Source: Mikrocytos mackini (Eukaryota; Endomyxa; Ascetosporea; Mikrocytida; Mikrocytiidae). Taken from it: 23,696 bases of DNA. The stretch lies in contig JASNJN010001019.1 in NCBI GenBank assembly GCA_030180075.1, positions 1 through 23,696 on the forward strand, read 5' to 3'. Positions 1 through 10,118 of this stretch are shown here, one piece after another (the first letter of the stretch is position 1; each line of letters begins with the position of its first letter). A program made the position numbers and the translations under genes. A model generated the notes under the pieces. That model saw nothing but the letters and a program-made list of their open reading frames with translations. It searched no databases and was not told the origin of the DNA.

Positions 1-1606
1 GCTGTTAGTAGGTTCTTTAAAAAAATAATTTTTTATAAAGGGATTTTTGAAAATATAAAAATTTGAATATATGTAACTTTTAAAAATACAATAAATTTCC
101 ATTTACACTTTCTTATAATATGGAGAAATTTTTGTGTATTTTTTAAAAAGTTATTTTATGTACATGTTAAAATTTTAAATTTCAATTTTATAGAGTATAA
201 AGCATTTAAAACCAATCTAAACATCATAATCGCTGAATACACTATTAATACACATTTTACAAAAAAATGACGTAGTTCTGTTTAGATTTACAACTTTTTT
301 TAAATATTTACTTTTATTTTTTAGTTTTTATTTGTTTGAACGCCAATAGAATGCTTGCCGGCCCTTCTTTGTGCTTTGTATATCTGCCCCTGTGTTCCTA
401 GTTTACAAGAGCAGTCGGCTGGCCTTACAGCGGCGTCTTCCGCTTCTCCTAGGCGGGAATAGTGAGTTGTAAAGAAAACAGGAGTTGCCCAGGCTCCTAA
501 GTAATAAAGACAATATTGGAAATCCCTTTACGCATCCCCAGATCAATATAACACAAGTGTTACTCCCTGGAGGTTTATATCGGGAATTTCCATTTTTTCA
601 AAAGTTAAATTTTCAAAACTAAAGTTTTTGTTTACGACCAGGGGCGAGGTCAATACAAATAAAATTCAACAGGCTTGTTTATTATATGTTAATATCACGT
701 TTGTAAGTTTTTATTTTCGATTTTAATGAGTTTGGAAATTTTGCATTTTGGTCAAATTTAAATTTTGGACACAGTCAGTACATAATAAAACACATTGTTA
801 TCAATATATAAGATGGTATTTCAATGTTTTAAAATTCATATTTACTTTTTGAAACAAATTATGTGATATTCAAGGAAATATTTTTAAATGAACTTGTCAA
901 TAACCCATAAAAACCGACCAAACTTAGAGCGACTAAAGCTACAAAACGACCAATCCATCGATGTTTACTGTATCTTGAAGTTATTTTTTGTATAATTTTG
1001 ATTAATGTTTTCTTATTATTAACCCCTATTTATCTACTCATGGGGATCATATTTAGTTTCAAATAATTTTGCAACATTAAAATTTTCATTTTCCAACAGT
1101 ACTGAAAGCTACAGAACAATATAGACTCCCTTATAACATGAACCACTACTTGGAATGTTACAATAGTTCCCATGTCAAGGCCTCGTTGTATTGTACATTA
1201 CATTTCACAAAGCTCTACGGGAACTAGCCAAACAGACGATTGCTTATTTCACGAACATGGCGGTATACTATAATAGTCTAACAAACAATCAAACTGAAAT
1301 TCCTAAAATATAGCACCGTAGAAAGTTGTAGTGCTTGAAGAATGGTTCATTATGTTAAACGAAAAGTTAGAAGACGTTTTATGGGATTATACGGTTAACA
1401 GGCATTGATAAACTGTATATACGTTCATAATATATCCTACAGTTACGAAAAATCAACAATCAGCACATATATCTAACGTATACTAATTTTCTTTATTGGC
1501 AAATAACAATCGGTAAGTTTTAGATTACGAATAAGTCAATTTTCACTTGTTTATAATTAATTATATTCATGGATGGGGCCTTGTAACATAACTGTATAAA
1601 CATTAG
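1..1606. other. Unassigned AT-rich DNA with a GC-richer patch
   Basis: No convincing reading frame, RNA gene or bounded mobile element is visible. Most of it is AT-rich with homopolymer A and T runs. About 340-560 is clearly richer in G and C than its surroundings. On the plus strand this patch has an open stretch of about 40 codons ending at a TAA near 470. On the minus strand it has about 30 arginine- and serine-rich codons. Neither resembles a family I recognise. The patch could be an old retroposon or part of an unrecognised repeat. Confidence 0.5.
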
Positions 1607-2003
1607 ATTGTATGTAGACATTTAAATTATCGATCTCGACATAATCGATTATCGAAATAATAGTGGATTTTTCGATAATTCGATATTTTCGATAATCGAT
1701 ATATCGAAAATCAATATGCGAGTTTTACTATTATTTCGAAATAAATTTTGTTGTAATTGATTATCAAGAGCATAATTCAGCTAATCTACAATAAACTGGG
1801 GTATTATGATAAGATTTTAGTGTTATGAACGAAATTTTTAATATTTTGCATTGAAATGTCGAAATTTATATAAATTTAGCTTTTAAATGCCTCCCACGCA
1901 AAAAGCAGAATTTATCGAAAAACCATGTTTATCATATCGAAAAAATTTATCGATTTATCAATTTTTTTAATAATCGATAAAATTTTAAATGTCTAATTGT
2001 ATG
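1607..2003. mobile_element. hAT-like MITE with 8-bp target duplication (family 1, copy 1)
   Basis: The element runs from 1615 to 1995 (381 bp). Its termini are inverted repeats beginning TAGACATTTAAA on both ends. The 8-bp sequence ATTGTATG directly precedes it (1607-1614) and directly follows it (1996-2003). An 8-bp target duplication with short terminal repeats is characteristic of the hAT superfamily, though P and Merlin elements can also duplicate about 8 bp. The interior has no coding capacity and is full of degenerate TATCGA and ATCGAT motifs, mostly near the two ends, that can fold back. It is therefore non-autonomous. A second copy of similar size lies at 8365-8743. Confidence 0.85.
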
Positions 2004-2149
2004 GAATTTTTTATATTGTCACTAAATAATATTTAATCTCAAATACTAATGGTATAATACAACATTTAATACAAAATTTGTCGCTATTTCTCTGTTTATG
2101 CAATATTTTCTTTGTTAATCACTTTATCCATGACCCCCCGACATAATCA

Positions 2150-2175
2150 AGCGAAGCGAGCGGAACGAAGCAAGC
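2150..2175. repeat. Degenerate short tandem repeat (GCGAAGCGAGC-like)
   Basis: A 26-bp patch repeats AGCGAAGCGAGC-like units with drift. It is GC-rich in AT-rich surroundings and lies just after a CCCCCC run at 2134-2139. It may be an internal part of an unrecognised element. No boundaries can be drawn. Confidence 0.4.
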
Positions 2176-2661
2176 TTGGATATAGACCAATGCCGATTTT
2201 GAACCAGGGGTTTTTAAACTTAAATATTTATATGAGACCTGTCCAACAACTTTTTATAACTTTATTGTATGTTGGGGTATGTTTTTGAAACGTATTGTGC
2301 TGGTGGTGTACCTTTTTAAAGTTAAATTTTTGAAAACAAAATCAGATAAAAGATGGTAAAAATGGACATAAACGAGCATTTCGCTATTGCAGATTGTTTA
2401 TTGTTATTATATATACATTTGGTTTGCGTATAAACTTGAATAATCTGGTTTTCAAAAAATTTGACTGTAAATCGCCTTTTCCCATTTTATTTCGAGTTAA
2501 CAACGAGATTGGAATAGTGGTGTGAATTAAATAGCTTTGTTATACCAGCTGTGATCAATCTGGAATTGAATAACATTTTTAAAATTATTTAGTTCTAGAA
2601 ACAAACAATATTGAATATAGATCAAATTCCCCGTTTTCATTTCATGTTAGTTACGGGTAGT

Positions 2662-3065
2662 CAGGGTTGTAAGGTAAAAACCACATGGTTTTTACCACCC
2701 TGGTAAAAACCGGATATTACTGTCATGTCATAAACCTTTTTGACATTTACCCGGCATAAACCTAAAATTTGGTAGGAACTTATTGGTAGGAACTTATTTT
2801 TGGGATAAAATTTTCGATTTTTAGCAAATTTTTATTTTTAAATTTTATTACTTTGATTTTGGAGATTTTTGATTTTTCAAAAAATATTTTATTTCTAATC
2901 TCCTGGGATTACGTTAAGTTTTTCCACTTAGATTATTTTTGGGATTTTCAAAATATTTTCCAAATATAAATTTTCGAGGTTTTTGACATGGTTTAATCCG
3001 GTTTATACCGGTTAAAACCCATGTCATGTCATAAAGGGTTTATGCCTGTCATAAACGCAACCCTG
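2662..3065. mobile_element. hAT-like MITE with CAGGGTTG termini, no target duplication
   Basis: The element starts CAGGGTTG and ends CAACCCTG, the type of terminus common in hAT elements. Inside the left end, GGTAAAAACC occurs twice with its complement GGTTTTTACC between them, giving a strong foldback. Motifs such as GTCATGTCATAAA occur directly near both ends. It has no coding capacity. The 8 bp on the left (CGGGTAGT) and right (ATCCTACG) do not match, so the target duplication is lost or the flanks were rearranged. Its right end abuts the truncated retrotransposon copy A, whose reading frame runs a few codons into it. Confidence 0.6.
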
Positions 3066-4890
3066 ATCCTACGTATCCTTTTTCTGGCCTCTTTCAGTAT
3101 TTCGTCTCTTGTGGTGTTAGCATTGACCCAAGCTTGCCTTATGCCTAGGTATTTGTAGTGCTTACACGACTCAACGTTTATGAGGGGAAACTTTTTGAGG
3201 TTGTCATGTTCTTCGAGACGTCCCGGATTAACCTCGGTACACAGGCCACTCTTAGAGTCATTGATTTTCAACCCTAACAGGGCTCCAAGACTCTTGGTCT
3301 GTGTTACCTTTTCCTCGAGGCTATCGAGGGTCGGGGCAAACAGTTTGATATCATCCATGTAGCAGATCTTGTTTGTTTGAAAGAGTTCAACGGATAGGGA
3401 ATTGTTCCGACTCGCGTTCATGGCTTTCAGTACAGTCAATGCTACACAGAAGAGAGTTGGTGACATCTTGTCACCTTGGAAGATTCCTCTCTCTATATCA
3501 ATTCGATCCTCGCCATTGTTGGCGTTGACAATCACTGTGTGCCACCTGGACATCAAGACTGATAGGGTTCTTGTGATATTCAACAAATCAGGGCTGCCTC
3601 TGTTTCCCGCCATAGAGCATATGATTTGCATCAGACCTTTATGACTGACACTGTCATATGCTTTCTGGAAGTCAATGTAAGCAGTATGAATGTTTTTGTT
3701 GAGTACCTTCCTGTACGTTTGGATGGTGGTCTCTGAGATCATATGCGCATCCAGGCAACCTCGTTTCGATCTCCTATTTGCTCTCTGGTCATTGTCCCAA
3801 TTGCCAGTGCGAAGCATCGCTCTGATGATTCTGGATTCAATGCAGGATGTGAAGAGTTTGTAGAAGGTGTTGAGCATGGTGATGGGCCTAAAGTTTTTAG
3901 GATCTGTGTCGTCTCCATCATTCTTTTTGAAGAGACGAGTCCTTCCTTTGGTGAACCACATGGGGGAGTAAGTCTACCATACCATATCTCATTGAATTGC
4001 CTTCCTAGAATCGGAACGATTAATTTGCGGTATCGTTTGACGATGTCCGCGTAAACCATATCAGGTCCAGGGGCTTTCCATGGGCTCGTATGTAACAATG
4101 CCCTACCGATATCCTCGGCTGAGATCTTGGCGTTTGTGGTAATCTTGCCCCAGTAGTTGAAGCCACAGTCATCAATTGCTCTTTGTAGTAAGTATTCTTT
4201 CTGTTCTGTAGTAGGAAGAGATGCCCATTGGGAACGCCAGAATTCGATGTGGCGTTCAGGGGCCTTTACATTGTGTGTCATAGGGGAAGTTGTTTTTGCT
4301 TGTCGGTATCTTGAGAACCTCTCAGCTTCAAGGTTCTCTACTACAATGGCTTTTTTGAACCCTTTGTAGTTGTTTTGGACTCGGAGCCTGTGTAGTTTGT
4401 CCTTAAGCAACTCTATCCTTAGAGCGGCCTGCTTGCTGTTTTTGACTTTGTATTGGACTCGGGTTGCCTTCGCTTTTTCTTGAGACATCTTTTGGTCCCT
4501 GAGCTCCGACAGCTTGTTGATGGCCTTTTTTATACCGTCCAGCTTGCTGGCCCTACCTTTTAGGTTAGATTCCCTTATGTCTTCTCCGCGGCAGTATGCC
4601 ACGTAGCACAAGGCACTAAGGTGGGTTAGGTCCATGGTTTCCCTTTTCTCTTTGAGGATCTGTGTTAGTTCCTTATCGATATGTTTGGGAATTCCTACTC
4701 TGGGTCGGATCATCGGCCGTACTTTGTGGCCGTTGGATTCCTCCAGCCTCACGACCTCAATGGTCTTGTCCCAGAGACCAGGTTCAGGTGCATTGTTGTC
4801 CGGTCTGGTTTGACTAGAGTGCCCTGTATTTGTCCCCTTTACCTCGATTATCGCAGTTGATTTTGCTTGCCGCGATGGTCTTCTGTTTAT
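3066..4890 (-). pseudogene. Non-LTR retrotransposon polyprotein, copy A (reverse transcriptase, truncated and frameshifted)
   Basis: This encodes the pre-RT region and most of the reverse transcriptase that would copy element RNA at a chromosomal nick (target-primed reverse transcription). Reading right to left, a lysine- and arginine-rich pre-RT segment lies at about 4750-4000, followed by an RT segment with KAPGPD, NFRPITML, the catalytic aspartate in YIDFQKAYDSV (codon 3671-3673), GIFQGDKMSP, the YMDD box (3350-3361) and YLGI. The GIFQGD and YMDD style, and the lack of an apurinic endonuclease upstream in the longer copy B, suggest an early-branching clade with a restriction-like endonuclease (R2, NeSL or CRE type). 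That is an inference. One C is missing in the run at 3962-3966 (five, against six in copy B), which splits the frame. The upstream part is lost where the hAT pseudogene begins. The thumb and endonuclease parts are lost at the MITE boundary. Confidence 0.85.
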
Positions 4891-4893
4891 TTA

Positions 4894-5860
4894 ACTTTAA
4901 AAAATTTTCTTGAAAATCTTAAGTACTATATGTCTGCAACTCAGGCACCAAATATTATCTCTGATTCTTCAATCGGAGCCAAAATTCTTAACATATAGTT
5001 CCACAACAACGTCAGACAAGAAGCAAACAAATTAGAACCCATATATACTGCGATCCAATGTTTACAATCATCTAGCAGCACATTATCAGATGTAGTCTAC
5101 TATACAAAGAAATTGGAAGCAGAATCATACTTCACACAAGGGAGGAATAAAGAAGCACTTAGGAAAAGAAAAGGTCAACTAATAACACCAACACATTTAG
5201 CTACTTATTTATTTCACCCTAAACACCAAGGTGATTTGCTAGTACCGGATGAACTTGACGACATTAAAGAATATCAATGTGAAGTGCAGCCAGAATTCTT
5301 ATCAGAGATGGTAAAATACCAGGCAAAATCCGCGCCTTGTCCTGAACATTTTTTCATCGGCCCTACTTCTGATCTATCTCCTCAGGTGTGGTGGAAAGCA
5401 CTAAAATCATATGAGTTGTTTTGTATCAAAATGAATCCTTAAAAATTTTGGGGTGCTTTTTCAAATTAGAATTTATCATGAATATTTTGCTTATTTTATT
5501 TCCGGTCTTTTACAGAATTAAATTTATTGTGTCATTGGTATGGAATGTTGGAGTTTTAATGTCCAAGATTGAATTTATGAAAATAACTATGCCATATAAA
5601 ACTGGTAAAAAATTTTGAGAGGACTCATTTTGATACAAAACAACTCATATAATATCAACAAGGGGTTTGTAGATCATATTATTAAGTTGTTCGATATAAG
5701 TCCAACTTCAGCATCCATTGAAAGAATCTTTTCAAGATGTATTTATATACAAGACAAAACCAGAAACAAACTACAAAATGAGAAGATGAAAAAGATATTG
5801 TTTTGTCATACTGTTTTAGACAAAAACAATAAAGAACAAGATTATAGACAGAATAAATAG
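4894..5860 (+). pseudogene. hAT-superfamily transposase, carboxyl half, pseudogene split by a MITE
   Basis: The frame opens at the junction with retrotransposon copy A, contains an in-frame TAG at 4996-4998, then runs open to 5411. The segment with LEPIYTAIQCLQ, TPTHLATYLFHPKHQG and WWKALKS resembles the region before the carboxyl end of hAT transposases with a DUF659-like core. From 5650 the frame resumes with the hAT dimerisation domain: LFDISPTSASIERIFSR followed by TRNKLQNEKMKKILF. The two parts are separated by the TA-flanked element at 5412-5647. Removing that element plus one TA (238 nt) joins WWKALKSY to NINKGFVD in one frame. The amino-terminal zinc finger and most of the catalytic core are absent, so this is a remnant. 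Confidence 0.85.
5410..5649. mobile_element. Tc1/mariner-like MITE inserted in the hAT transposase
   Basis: The element is 5412-5647 (236 bp) with 27-bp terminal inverted repeats that match at 26 positions, beginning TGAGTTGTTTTG at each end. It is flanked on both sides by TA (5410-5411 and 5648-5649), the target duplication used by the Tc1/mariner superfamily. It has no plausible coding capacity. A 65-codon frame inside is hydrophobic and looks incidental. Excision of the element with one TA restores the reading frame of the surrounding hAT transposase, which fixes its boundaries independently. The near-perfect repeats suggest insertion after the hAT copy was in place and fairly recently. 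Confidence 0.9.
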
Positions 5861-6917
5861 GCTAAACTTTCTGATTAAATAATTAAATACAGTATTATCG
5901 TCATCATTATATTAATTTATTGTATAAACTTCTCCATTTCCGATTTGCTATAACCGGAATAAATCAAGTCATTGGAATTAGAGACATATTCCAAGTTGTA
6001 TTTCATACTATAAATAAGTAATGCAAACTACTTGTATATTCTGAATTTCCTGATGCCGTTCTTATTGTTGTGTTGTTGAAAGCACGTTATGCCCATGGAA
6101 ATTGTAATATTGATTTAAGTTGTAAGTTACATTCTTTAGATTAGATAAATTGAGGCTTTCTTATTGCCTAATGTTGTGTTGAAAATTAACAAAACCTAGA
6201 AAGGCATAGAAGTAATAACGGATTGACCATGTGTAGATTAAAGCTTTTGTAACTGAGTTAACAATTTGTTGAGTAAACTTCCAGTCTTATTGTGATTTAA
6301 TCGAGATTTCTAATCTCGGTTAGCCGTTGTTGTTTGATGTATTAGTTATCTTGACAGAACAACATAATAATTCCCTGGCCCTTTCTTATAATAGACGATT
6401 TGTTGTTTACACCTTCGTGATATCACTATCTGTGTTAATTGAGTAGAAGAGGACTTGAAATTCTGTTAAAAGCCTTTTGTCAACTCTATGCGTCCGACTA
6501 TATTCATGTCTACGATGTGAGGTCCGAGTGCAGCTGGTATTGGAATCAATACCACGTAGTTGTTTAATCATTGGCTTCTGTGTATAAAAGTAGTCCTGTT
6601 TTAGTTTAAACGTAAACTGTTCATTGTATATAAAGAAATGGATGTATAATGTTAGTAATTGTCATGAAAAGAAGTTTGAAGGCGTGGTTTCTATTGTAGT
6701 TATTGTTTCATTTAGAAAATTTTATTTTGAAAACAGAAAACATGAAAACAAGTATTTATGGCTAATTACATAATACAATATTATTGTTTGTTCTCAACAT
6801 TGACGTACAAGGCTGTACAACTCATCCTATTTTAAAATAAATATTATTTAAAAGACTTTCCTTACTACCCAATTTTTGACTTGGCGCGATCGTAACATAC
6901 CTGCATGGAAGTAATAA
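5861..6917. other. AT-rich spacer with no recognised feature
   Basis: I see no supported gene or bounded element. A small hairpin (CGAGATTT, TCTAATCTCG) lies near 6303-6320. There is an ATG at 6904 followed by about 28 codons before a TAG, overlapping the frame described next. Confidence 0.5.
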
Positions 6918-7490
6918 AAATACATTTGGTGCAACTACATAAGCAAGAGTTTGGGGACAGTGTGTTATATGTTAGAACAGGCACATAGTGTGCAGTTATC
7001 TTTCTATACAACACCAAACAAAGGAATACGATTTGAATGTTTGGATGACTTAAGCCTTCTATACTACAGCTACAGGGGAACTCAGGAAAGCTTTGGCCAC
7101 GTGATATCTACACAACTGCTCTCTTTACATACGGAAGATCATTTTTCATATCCTCAGTCTTGGCCTTTCCCTATGAAAACGAATCATAAGAAAACAGATT
7201 ATTTCACACAAACTCAACACACACTATTGAAGAACTGTCCTCGTGCCATTATATTTGTTGACAAAGAAAGCAACCAATAATTTGAAAGGCACCATCTTTT
7301 ATTAGACACTTTAGATGGAAGGGTTAAATCGAAATATAATCCACAATCATGGTTCAACATTATTTTGATTTCTGCAATCATGTATTGTGATTCTATTTTA
7401 AATAAGTACTGGCAACTTTATCAATATGGACTACAAGTTACAAACAGTTTCACTTACAACAAAGAAATTCCTCCGCATTCAAAGATATGA
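6918..7490 (+). pseudogene. Unrecognised decayed reading frame (one internal stop)
   Basis: One plus-strand frame is open for about 190 codons from 6918 to a TGA at 7488-7490, interrupted only by a TAA at 7278-7280. In DNA this AT-rich, so long a frame with one stop is unlikely by chance. The composition looks protein-like, with aromatic residues, charged patches and several cysteines and histidines, for example GIRFECLDDLSLLYYSYRG near 7024-7080 and SKYNPQSWFN after the stop. There is no good start codon. An overlapping ATG at 6904 in another frame gives about 28 codons ending at a TAG, which could reflect a frameshift near 6950-6990. I recognise no domain. It may be a fragment of a mobile-element protein. 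Confidence 0.4.
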
Positions 7491-8356
7491 AGTAGTTTAA
7501 GAAATGTTGTTAGATATTTAACATTTGATAAAAGAACGACACACACACATCACTCTTGATTTGAAAGGTTTTAGACTACATTTAAATTATGATAACAAAC
7601 CAAAATCTTTCAACCCGAAGTACATTTATTTCTAAATTACCGAACTTTCTTTATGTTATTATTATAAAAGAAAACTATCATATTTATTTAACGCACACCC
7701 GTAGATGAAATGATTTAGAAGTAACGAAGAGAATAGGAAACAATAAATACATTGAACTATAGGAATAATGAAAGATTAGAATTATTCGTTTAAAGATATA
7801 TAAAAAGTTGAATTAAATAAAACCATTTTATGTATTATAATTTAACGAGAAATATAATATAAATATATGTTTTGTCCGTTTAATAATATTTCATTATTTA
7901 AATGCTCGCTATTTAAACAGGAAACTAAAAACTTTATTGACAAGATATTGTATTTATTGTATTCTAATGGTAGGCAACAAAACGATTCGATACCACAGTG
8001 TTGGTGTGTTGATATAATTTAGTCTTTATAAAAATATTATTTTGGCCTTACACATAAACATATATAATTTTATTTATTTATTTAGTATTTTATATGGATT
8101 TTGAACTAGATATTTTAAAATTTATCATTTATGTAAAATTAATAAACCAATAAAAAAATTCACATTTTTACTTATATGTATAATGTATTTAAAAACCAGG
8201 TTCCCATTGTCGGGATATTAAAAAATATTTTGATACTTGTGTGTAAAACGTTATTGTTCAGTTCCATCCCCAGTATCGAGGGTTATTTTGAGGTATAGGT
8301 TATTTATTTCTAAGTAAATACACCATATATTTGTATACTGTAAATATATACCTGGA
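7491..8356. other. Very AT-rich spacer with no recognised feature
   Basis: Long runs of A and T and many stop codons in all frames. No inverted repeats with matching target duplications were found. Confidence 0.5.
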
Positions 8357-8751
8357 CCTATTAATAAATATTCAAAGTCGTGATCTTGATCGGGATGTTT
8401 ATCGAAAAAAATCGAGATTTTTCGATATTTAATAAAAAAGGGGAATTGTGTTGAAATATTCCTTTAAATAAAACAAATTTCATTTAATGAGATTCAAACC
8501 CTTCAAACAACATCTATTATATACTCAGAAACAAGTTTCCACATTCATTATCTATTGTTTTAATTTTTATAGGAATTTAGTAGTATTAAAATATTTTTTA
8601 TGAGTTTGGCAATCACGAAATTTAAAAGAAATGCGTTGAAAACAACGCAGGAATCATAAAAATATTTGAAAATAAATATATCATATCGATTATACATTTC
8701 GAGATATGATCAAAGCAATGTTCGATAAAATTGTGAATGTCTACCTATTAA
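8357..8751. mobile_element. hAT-like MITE with 8-bp target duplication (family 1, copy 2)
   Basis: The element is 8365-8743 (379 bp). It is flanked by CCTATTAA at 8357-8364 and again at 8744-8751, an 8-bp target duplication. Its right terminus, read inward, is TAGACATTCACAATTTTATCG, sharing TAGACATT with the element at 1615-1995. The left terminus TAAATATTCAAAGT is a diverged version (10 of 14 match). Subterminal TATCGAAAAA motifs and near-identical length also link the two. The interiors have diverged strongly. There is no coding capacity. Confidence 0.75.
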
Positions 8752-8997
8752 TCAAAATAAAAATGTCGTTTAATTTGAAGTATCACCTTTTGTACTATGT
8801 CGAATATAGTGTTCACAAAACGGCTAACCGAAACAACCCGAATATCGAATATTTTTAAATAAAACAGTTTCCGGTTTTTATATCAAGATGTTCTTTATAA
8901 AACAGTTAACCGGGATATTTCTAATATCTAATAGTTCAAGAAAGCGGTTACCGTTTCTATATTATCTAGAATAATATTTTTTTCATATAAAAATTAA

Positions 8998-9499
8998 AAA
9001 AAACTTTGTGAAGTATATATTTCTGTCTTATTTTACAGGGCAGCAAAATATAATTATTTATATCTGACCAATTCCAATCTCAAGGGGTCTCTCAACATCT
9101 ATCGGTGGTTCGTATCAGGTAACCCCACCCCGCCATGGGAGAAAAGGGGACTACCATCGCTGGAATACGTGAAAAGCCTCAATCAGGGAGGGAAGAAAAC
9201 GAACTTCTTTAAGAGAATGGGAAATAAGGAGTGGCAGGCATGCCGTTGAACGGAAGCGAGAGTGTGAAAAAAGATTGGGTAGTAGGTCAGGGAAGTTGTA
9301 GCAGGTTGTAGCAGGTTGTAGCAGGTTGTAGCAGGTTGTAGCAAGTTGTAGAGAGAGTGTGGCTGGTGCGGCCGAAGAGTAAAGAGTTAGGAGTGTTCCG
9401 GTGGCAGCCGGGCGGGAGAGTGGTCTCGGTAAAGGCATGACCGAGTTATAAGCAACTATAACCAATATGTCAATTGAAAATAAAATATCTGACCAATTC
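8998..9499 (+). mobile_element. Retroposon-like insert between 15-bp direct repeats (possible 5'-truncated LINE or SINE)
   Basis: ATATCTGACCAATTC occurs at 9060-9074 and again at 9485-9499. Between them lies about 410 bp that is clearly richer in G and C than its surroundings and ends in an A-rich stretch (GAAAATAAAA) just before the second repeat. This arrangement (direct repeat, insert, A-rich tail, direct repeat) is the usual mark of a LINE-mobilised insertion. A frame open from 8998 ends at a TGA at 9247-9249. Its last 60 or so codons, within the insert, read like a protein end, for example PPWEKRGLPSLEYVKSLNQ. That would suit the tail of a LINE ORF followed by a 3' untranslated region. 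I do not recognise the family. GGTTCGTATC at about 9107 resembles a Pol III B box, but no A box is convincing. Confidence 0.5.
9291..9350. repeat. 10-bp tandem repeat, six units (GCAGGTTGTA)
   Basis: Four perfect GCAGGTTGTA units occupy 9301-9340, with a variant GGAAGTTGTA before them and GCAAGTTGTA after. It sits in the non-coding part of the retroposon-like insert. A 123-codon minus-strand frame across this region only reflects translation of the repeat. Confidence 0.9.
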
Positions 9500-10118
9500 G
9501 ATAGTTCCGGTATCCGACGCAAACATATTCGATATCGGATATGCGATCGAAACGATCAATTGCAAACTATATGTACCATAAATCCATAAAAATCTAACAA
9601 AAAGTTTTTATTTGTTTTAATAATACTTTCTGAAGGATAATACAGTAAACCGAATTCACAGACGGTGTTTTAAGCTCATATCACCTCGATAATACACATT
9701 TTGTAAATATGGTACATTTCACATTAAAAACGATGCCCATTACACCTGGTGGTCGATAACGAGTTATTTAACGATATTCCATGGATTTTCAGAGAAACCT
9801 CATTCCTTAGACTTATATCATTCAGAATTATGCAAAATCGTAAGAAAAAATTAGGGGCAAAGTGAAAAAAATTGGGGAAATAAAAAGCCTTTGTATCATA
9901 CTAAATTGCAAATTAAATTAAGAATTTGGGGCAAAATGCCAAAATATGGGGCAAAACGCAATCAGAGCCGAGAAATTTAAGCCAGTTCAAATTTTTGTGA
10001 CTATTTGATGAAAATCTGGGCACTTGGATTTAAAGCTTAAACCATTTATAAAACTTGTTTCGGTTATTAAAGGTCATGGAGATTTTGGACATTGTTCTAT
10101 GAAGTATCCTTTAATTAT
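9500..10118. other. Spacer with repeated GGGGCAAA motifs
   Basis: No gene is visible. Between about 9850 and 9960 the motif GGGGCAAA recurs three times in A-rich context, suggesting a degenerate simple repeat. A stretch at about 9507-9550 is rich in ATATCG motifs, similar to 8830-8870, but no bounded element can be defined. Confidence 0.4.

Noticed and set aside
600-2340. CAGGGGC and CAGGGGT motifs at about 640 and 2205 as hAT termini
   Set aside because: No inverted partner at a sensible distance and no 8-bp duplication could be found.
3350-3361. YMDD box as a sign of a retrovirus or hepadnavirus-like polymerase
   Set aside because: The surrounding motifs (KAPGPD, NFRPITML, GIFQGDKMSP, YLGI) are those of non-LTR retrotransposon reverse transcriptases. 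No protease, integrase or long terminal repeats were seen.
3180-4369. Plus-strand open frames (3180-3362, 3402-3644, 3743-4054, 4157-4369)
   Set aside because: They lie opposite the reverse transcriptase coding strand of copy A and show no family features.
9291-9350. CRISPR-like repeat array
   Set aside because: The 10-bp units are contiguous with no spacers, in an evidently eukaryotic context.
9151-9522. 123-codon minus-strand frame rich in LQPATTCYN repeats
   Set aside because: Its repeated residues come from the 10-bp tandem repeat, and the GC-rich insert explains the lack of stops.
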